From JAEUHO01 sp046350655 (GTDB lineage Bacteria; Planctomycetota; PLA2; JAEUHO01), in assembly GCA_046350655.1 (NCBI GenBank), contig JAXMAB010000007.1, positions 412,523 to 476,522 on the forward strand: DNA of 64,000 nucleotides. The letters run 5' to 3'. A program made the translations under genes and the position numbers. Within the stretch, counting starts at the first letter, position 1. Every line of letters starts with the position of its first letter. A model generated the notes under the pieces. The model saw only the letters and a program-made list of their open reading frames with translations, did not search any database and was not told where the DNA came from. Below, piece by piece: positions 62,851-64,000 of the stretch.

Positions 62851-62856
62851 AGCCTA
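62851..62856 (-). promoter_or_regulatory. -10 box of leaderless M55 peptidase gene
   Basis: TAGGCT on the minus strand, then GCGGGG and the ATG at 62844. Confidence 0.55.
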
Positions 62857-62949
62857 CCGGGCCCCCACCCGGACCGGAACGGCCGACGCGGCAGGGTCCG
62901 CCGTCCGCGCGCGTCCCCCCCGCGCCGCCCCCCGCGGCCCGAGGTCCCC

Positions 62950-63627
62950 ATGCTCCGTCTCGTCGGCGCCGCCCCCACCGTCCTCGGCCCGGGCCACTTC
63001 CCCGCCGACGACCTCCTCCCGGACGGGGACCGCGCTACCGGGGGTCCGGACGCCGGCGGGGCCCCGCCCGACCGTCCCGCCCACCTCACCACTCCCCCGG
63101 CGTCGATCCGTGCCGCACAATGGGGGGCTCCCCCCGGACGGACCCCGTTGCCCGACATCTCCCCCATCCTTTCGGCGATCGCCGAGTGCGCGACCTGCAA
63201 GACGGACCGGAACGACCTCGGCAAGGTCGTCGTCGAGGCGATCCACCAGCGCCTCCCGCAGGCCGGGTGGACGGGGATCTACTGGCTGGAGGACGACGAA
63301 CTCGTCCTCGGACCGTTCGTCGGCCCGCCGACCGAGCACACCCGGATCAAGGTCGGCCAGGGCGTCTGCGGCACCGCCGTCGCCGAGGGCCGCGACCAGG
63401 TCGTCCCGGACGTCCGCGAGCGCACGAACTACCTCGCCTGCTCCACGACCACGCGCAGCGAGATCGTCGTCCTGATCCGCGCCCACGGGAAGATCGTCGG
63501 CCAGATCGACATCGACAGCGACAAGGTCGACGCGTTCAGCGCCGACGACCACTCGTTCCTGAAGATGGTCGCGGGCGCCCTCGGCTCGCTGCTCGACGCG
63601 CCGCCGCCCGCGCCCCCCGCGAAGTAG
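62950..63627 (+). CDS. GAF-domain protein related to free methionine-(R)-sulfoxide reductase
   Basis: 225 residues from ATG 62950, but the first 65 are Gly/Pro-rich filler. A TTG at 63148 would give 159 residues, the usual size of fRMsr proteins, and is equally plausible. GAF core: GWTGIYWLEDDELVLGPFVG, HTRIKVGQGVCGTAVAEG, QVVPDVRERTNYLACSTTTR, SEIVVLIRAHGKIVGQIDID. The order matches fRMsr (YebR type), including the Cys in GVCG and the catalytic Cys in YLAC. The third conserved Cys, normally two residues before the TRI motif, is replaced (EHTRI). It may repair free methionine sulfoxide or bind a small ligand. Confidence 0.75.
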   Translation: MLRLVGAAPTVLGPGHFPADDLLPDGDRATGGPDAGGAPPDRPAHLTTPPASIRAAQWGAPPGRTPLPDISPILSAIAECATCKTDRNDLGKVVVEAIHQRLPQAGWTGIYWLEDDELVLGPFVGPPTEHTRIKVGQGVCGTAVAEGRDQVVPDVRERTNYLACSTTTRSEIVVLIRAHGKIVGQIDIDSDKVDAFSADDHSFLKMVAGALGSLLDAPPPAPPAK

Positions 63628-63693
63628 GCGTCCGCCGACCCGCCGAAGGCCGCGGTCGCCCTCCCGGGACGCGAGGCCCGGTCGCCGACGAGG

Positions 63694-64000
63694 TCACCGC
63701 GGCGACGCGGCCCCGGCCGGCTCCCACCCGCCGATCCACAGCGCCTCGTTGCGCGCCGTGATCGTGACGCGGCCGTCGCGGTGGATCGCCTCGAGCGCGG
63801 CGAGCGCCGCCGCGCGGAGCGCCGGCCGGCCGAGCGCCTTCCGCAGGAGCGCCGTGAGGTCGGCCCGCGCGCGCAGCGCGGCCCGCTGCGCCGCGGACGC
63901 GAGCGCCGCCTCGCCGAGCGCCCCGAGCGCGGTCGCGCGCAGCGCGTCGTCCACGGCCGCGTCGCCGACGAGGACCCACGCGCGCTCGACGGCGCCCGCG
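63694..64000 (-). CDS. Alanine-rich helical protein, 5' part outside window
   Basis: The last 102 residues of a gene entering from the right edge. Regular Ala/Leu/Arg helices (VDDALRATALGALGEAALAS, ALLRKALGRPALRAAALAALEAI) with about 30-35-residue spacing suggest HEAT-like repeats. The C-terminus reads DGRVTITARNEALWIGGWEP. No family is recognised. A copy of CGCGAGGCCCG lies just beyond the stop (about 63670). Confidence 0.6.
   Translation of the reverse strand, partial: AGAVERAWVLVGDAAVDDALRATALGALGEAALASAAQRAALRARADLTALLRKALGRPALRAAALAALEAIHRDGRVTITARNEALWIGGWEPAGAASPR

Overview
The window is very GC-rich (roughly 75% by eye) chromosomal DNA from a diderm, rod-shape-competent bacterium. 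Planctomycetota is the best fit. The reasons are a coiled-coil membrane protein of planctomycete type beside a membrane microprotein, an ECF sigma factor continuing into carboxypeptidase-regulatory-like repeats, several secreted proteins of that kind, RNase Y, and an Lnt that implies an outer membrane. The phylum is an inference from gene style, with no marker rRNA in the window.

Layout. 1-5.4 kb (minus): an operon of a secreted protein with MGDP-type repeats, two membrane proteins and frameshifted RNase Y (rny), then a partial secreted protein. 5.6-9.6 kb: pabB-xerC, an S4 protein and a PD40 propeller. 9.8 kb: tRNA-Glu(UUC). 9.9-14.5 kb (minus): a periplasmic binding protein, a histidine kinase and a receiver-Fis regulator, followed by an iron-type binding protein. 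14.5-18.7 kb: a Ppx/GppA-HD enzyme, tsaD and an S41 protease. 18.8-21.75 kb: the sigma-factor fusion. 21.9-28.1 kb (minus): the elongasome set mreB, mreC, mreD, mrdA, rodA. 28.1-29.8 kb: a long non-coding stretch with a 352-bp tandem duplication. 29.8-34.4 kb (minus): microprotein, coiled-coil protein, moeA-lnt. 34.5-36.3 kb: ribH-nusB-ftsY. 36.6-42.4 kb: an O-antigen-ligase-like/TPR protein, a Tat-exported pirin, GT87 and GT2. 42.4-46.5 kb: a MarR regulator and an M1-M28 double peptidase. 46.6-58.2 kb: secreted proteins (three regulatory-repeat types, two serpin-like), a metallo-beta-lactamase-fold hydrolase, an ABC exporter and a methyltransferase. 58.2-64 kb: a truncated cyclic beta-1,2-glucan synthase, a universal stress protein, M55 aminopeptidase, a GAF protein and a partial helical-repeat protein.

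Three window-wide patterns stand out. (1) An 11-mer, CGCGAGGCCCG, occurs 33 times on both strands, where base composition predicts about one. Six copies form an exact 21-bp tandem array and two form a perfect 34-bp palindrome. It behaves like an uptake sequence or a HIP1-type iterated word. (2) Eight genes have a -10-like hexamer ending exactly 6 nt before the start codon, which predicts leaderless mRNAs. (3) Several conserved genes are broken by single-base shifts, and two convergent gene junctions dissolve into poly-G/C. The sequence probably contains assembly indels there.

Functionally the window is mostly housekeeping (envelope growth, RNA turnover, tRNA modification, cofactors, SRP receptor) plus a secreted-protein block of unknown purpose.
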